Origin: Hyphomicrobiales bacterium
GTDB lineage: Bacteria; Pseudomonadota; Alphaproteobacteria; Rhizobiales; Rhizobiaceae
Assembly (NCBI GenBank): GCA_900469615.1
Contig: UBYA01000029.1
Coordinates: 124,001-188,000 of the forward strand
DNA: 64,000 nucleotides
Direction: 5' to 3'
Shown one piece after another: positions 63,648 to 64,000 of this stretch. The notes below the pieces were generated by a model. That model had not been told where the DNA came from. It ran no database searches and saw only the letters and a list, made by a program, of their open reading frames with translations. Each line of letters opens with the position of its first letter. Within the stretch, counting starts at the first letter, position 1. Made by a program: the position numbers and the translations under genes.

Positions 63648-63734
63648 CTCTGTTTTGCGCATATCAGCTATGCATCATACGCGCAGCTGATATATTAGTC
63701 CGAAAAAATGTTCGTTATCAGTGACTTACCTTTG

Positions 63735-64000
63735 CTAGAAATTCCAGTTGCGAGCCTTCGTTACGATAAAATCGCGAAAAACTTTCAGCTTGGCTGCGTT
63801 TTTCATCTCGTCTGGATAGCAGAAATAAGTGTCGAAGGATGGAACGTCGGCATTGATCGCGAGCTGAATGAGGCCGGGGTCGCGCCCGACGATATAGTCC
63901 GGCAGCACGGCTATGCCGATGCCGAGCAGGCACGCGCGCTTGATCGATGTCTGGCTGTTGATCTGCAGGTGCGGGATGCGCTTGTTGTCGGATGACCGGC
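63735..64000 (-). CDS. lsrB: LysR-type regulator, probable LsrB/VtlR, 5' end outside window
   Basis: The C-terminal 87 residues of a LysR effector domain, open to the window edge. It has LLGIGIAVLPDYIVGRDPGL and ends YFCYPDEMKNAAKLKVFRDF. Two cysteines are exactly 37 residues apart, the spacing I recall for Cys238 and Cys275 of Sinorhizobium LsrB, which senses oxidation. LsrB/VtlR lies beside the abcR sRNAs in Agrobacterium and Sinorhizobium and is reported to regulate them in some species. Family certain; name inferred from context. Confidence 0.75.
   Translation of the reverse strand, partial: RSSDNKRIPHLQINSQTSIKRACLLGIGIAVLPDYIVGRDPGLIQLAINADVPSFDTYFCYPDEMKNAAKLKVFRDFIVTKARNWNF

Noticed and set aside
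63280..63660. Repeated DNA at the window end, considered as CRISPR or an inserted element
   Set aside because: Only two units, about 204 bp apart, each with promoter and terminator; explained by tandem sRNA genes.

Overview
This window looks like a stretch of the main chromosome of a Rhizobium-group alphaproteobacterium (Rhizobiaceae, Rhizobium/Agrobacterium/Sinorhizobium type). The evidence is high GC with rhizobial codon use; a fused set of typical Hyphomicrobiales families (BA14K, DUF1236, DUF1285, a ClpS2-type adaptor, a cytochrome bc1 operon); two copies of an intergenic repeat of the type scattered through Rhizobium genomes; and a tandem small-RNA locus with the features of AbcR1/AbcR2 (alpha-r15) next to an LsrB/VtlR-like LysR gene. 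No phage, transposon, CRISPR array, rRNA or tRNA gene was recognised. Almost all of the sequence is core-genome coding DNA.

Layout. 1-6.75 kb (minus): an operon MoxR ATPase, DUF58, BatA/DUF4159 protein, glutamine-amidotransferase-like membrane protein (cut by the window edge), together a MoxR/von Willebrand-A system. 6.9-9.4 kb (plus): a translationally coupled trio DUF1285, CoA-type Nudix hydrolase, CCA-adding enzyme. 9.4-13.4 kb: small unknown genes, hemF, a lipase-like protein and trmL. 13.4-17.6 kb (plus): two paralogous ABC exporters behind a 17-codon leader ORF whose ribosome-binding site is complementary to a downstream C/T tract. 17.7-22.5 kb: a membrane-anchored EEP phosphatase, then petABC (cytochrome bc1) and apt. 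22.5-24.8 kb: two MaoC hydratases and a membrane protein.

24.9-37.3 kb holds the classic prs-rplY-pth-ychF neighbourhood, opened up by other genes: clpS2 and an acetyltransferase, a periplasmic binding protein plus a GGDEF/EAL sensor, two tandem paralogous secreted proteins, and an MFS exporter. 37.4-42.5 kb (minus): lgt, a MidA-type methyltransferase, a PgeF/YfiH-type protein, a creatinase-like M24 protein and a lipoprotein. 42.7-45.1 kb (plus): ubiK-like, ybjN-like, proC and a CsaA-like protein. 45.1-48.4 kb (minus): MarR regulator, response regulator, histidine kinase, DUF1349 (PetP/PetR-like), with a strong palindrome in front of marR.

48.8-57.4 kb is a mix of envelope, stress and metabolic genes (SH3/DUF1236 protein, metallo-beta-lactamase-fold hydrolase, BA14K, cold-shock protein, EamA permease, PQQ-type sugar dehydrogenase, aspartate aminotransferase, Ca2+/H+ antiporter). 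57.6-63.2 kb: DUF2188, GrpB, a LysR gene divergent from an SDR gene with a palindrome over the LysR start codon, and an ArsR-MFS-Old Yellow Enzyme operon. The window ends with two tandem sRNA genes and the 3' end of a LysR gene.
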